From contig CAUBWQ010000069.1 of NCBI GenBank assembly GCA_958439775.1, positions 1 to 5,788 on the forward strand: a DNA stretch of 5,788 bases, read 5' to 3'. The DNA comes from an uncultured Collinsella sp. (GTDB lineage Bacteria > Actinomycetota > Coriobacteriia > Coriobacteriales > Coriobacteriaceae). Below the pieces are notes generated by a model. It did no database searches and was not told the DNA's origin. It was given only the letters and a program-made list of their open reading frames with translations. Positions 4,832 through 5,788 of the stretch are shown piece by piece (the stretch's first letter is position 1; each line of letters starts with the position of its first letter). The translations under genes and the position numbers were made by a program.

Positions 4832-5788
4832 ATGTCTGATCGTTTAACGGTCCTGACGTCTAAGAGCGTCTTTACCGGTACGGGGGACCTGCCGTTCGAA
4901 GGTTTCGTAGCGGTCCGTGGCAATCGAATTGAGGCGGTTGGCACCAAGTGTGAGCTAGCTTCGTATTTGACCCAGGCGGACGAGGTAGTTGATCTGGGCG
5001 ACCGTACCGTCATGCCTGGCCTGATCGATGTGCATACCTTCTATACAGGCTGGGCGCTGCGGACGTTGGGGTCTGATCTGTCCGGCATCGCTGATGCCAA
5101 AGAGGCCGTGTCGCTCTTGCGTGCATGGAAAGAAGATCATCCGGATTGCGCGGCGGCTTTTGGCCACAGCCTACCCGAAACGTTGGCATCGGATGCCGAG
5201 AACGCAAATACGGCAGCTGTGTTTGACGATTGTTTTGGCGATATCCCTGTCGTCTGCTTTACACCGGGTGCGGAGACCTGCGTTCTCAATGCTGCCGCCA
5301 GTGCACGATACGGCTTTACACCCCAGGCGTGCTATGCCGAGAAGATCTGGCGCATGATGAGCGATTTCCTCGCGCTGCCCGAGGTACGTGCGGGGTATTC
5401 GGACTACATGAGCATGCTTAACGAGCGCGGCGTTACCGCCATCAAGGAGATGGCGTTTGATGACTACTACGGTTTTGCCGACGAAATGGCTCGCCGTGAG
5501 GAATCTGGTGAGCTGACGGTTCGCGTCTCTATGATGTCGCAGCCGGTGGGTGCCGGTGCAAATCTGGCATATGCCCGCGAGGCACGAGAGCGCTTCCGGG
5601 GACCGTTCGTTCGTTTTTCTGGCTTCAACCGTATGACCGATCGCGGCGTATGGGCGGGGCTTGCCGAGATGATAGACCCCTATGAGGACTCGGCCGATGC
5701 GGGCGCTGCCGGCAAGACGGTCGTCGAGGAGCCAGAGTGGGATCTGATTGAGAACGAGCTGCGCGCAATTGATGCTGACGGCTTCCGA
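4832..5788 (+). CDS. Divergent YtcJ-like amidohydrolase (Amidohydro_3 type), 3' end beyond the window
   Basis: An open frame of 319 codons runs to the window edge without a stop. The N-terminus is that of metal-dependent amidohydrolases: a beta-sandwich opening (VFTGTGDLPF, 13-22; VAVRGNRIEAVG, 26-37), then VVDLGDRTVMPGLIDVHT (52-69) entering the barrel. Later stretches follow the YtcJ-like order: SDLSG (81-85), a helix ending near EDHPD, DIPVV (137-141), LNAAASARYGF (152-162), a helical stretch then ERGVTAIKEM (198-207), GELTVRVSM (226-234) and a DPYED turn (282-286). YtcJ-like enzymes hydrolyse N-acyl or N-formyl amines and related amides. Oddly, the HxH metal motif reads H68-T-F70, and the usual lysine of the VKLFADG-like strand is R261. 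The family's downstream VHAIGD histidine segment would lie past the edge. ATG at 4832 is preceded only by a weak AGGTGG (4821-4826); GTG at 4829 is an alternative. The transporter ends nine bases upstream, so the two are surely cotranscribed. Confidence 0.75.
   Translation, partial: MSDRLTVLTSKSVFTGTGDLPFEGFVAVRGNRIEAVGTKCELASYLTQADEVVDLGDRTVMPGLIDVHTFYTGWALRTLGSDLSGIADAKEAVSLLRAWKEDHPDCAAAFGHSLPETLASDAENANTAAVFDDCFGDIPVVCFTPGAETCVLNAAASARYGFTPQACYAEKIWRMMSDFLALPEVRAGYSDYMSMLNERGVTAIKEMAFDDYYGFADEMARREESGELTVRVSMMSQPVGAGANLAYAREARERFRGPFVRFSGFNRMTDRGVWAGLAEMIDPYEDSADAGAAGKTVVEEPEWDLIENELRAIDADGFR

Noticed and set aside
5028..5357. Plus-strand open frame of 109 codons
   Set aside because: It is out of frame inside the amidohydrolase frame, which runs uninterrupted from 4832 to the window edge with family motifs.

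Overview
The window holds six genes, all on the + strand, the last one cut by the right edge. Base composition looks moderately GC-rich (estimated by eye, not counted). Starts carry strong AGGAGG-type ribosome binding sites, and the content (deoxyribose-phosphate aldolase, HAD phosphatases, a YfcC-type anaerobe transporter, a divergent amidohydrolase) suits an anaerobic gut actinomycete. Coriobacteriia such as Collinsella is my best guess, from protein resemblance in memory only. I see no mobile element, CRISPR array, tRNA or rRNA.

Left part (1-2270), sugar-phosphate genes. A DeoC-type aldolase (27-530) is followed after about 150 bases by a Cof-type HAD hydrolase (680-1522). A hairpin with a T-run, abutting the next ribosome binding site, separates that from a beta-phosphoglucomutase-like HAD hydrolase (GTG start, 1587-2246). 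The aldolase is unusual: it keeps both active-site lysine segments but lacks about 50 residues in the middle of the barrel, including the segment with the catalytic aspartate.

Middle (2247-3358), regulatory genes and spacers. A 150-base spacer with two terminator-like hairpins and a plausible promoter precedes a GntR/HutC-type regulator with a UTRA ligand domain (2397-3140). A 218-base spacer follows. It contains a large hairpin without a T-run, a direct repeat with 21-base period, a possible promoter, a palindrome TCTATAGA, a tandem 9-base repeat with 10-base period, and two small leader hairpins.

Right part (3359-5788), a probable transport/catabolic operon. A YfcC/DcuC-superfamily membrane transporter is followed nine bases later by an amidohydrolase of the YtcJ-like (Amidohydro_3) type that is open to the window edge. 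The simplest reading is that the GntR regulator senses a small metabolite and controls the transporter and the amidohydrolase, which would import and hydrolyse an acylated amino acid, amine or similar compound. The amidohydrolase appears to lack the second histidine of the N-terminal HxH metal motif and other family positions, so its chemistry is the most open question in the window.
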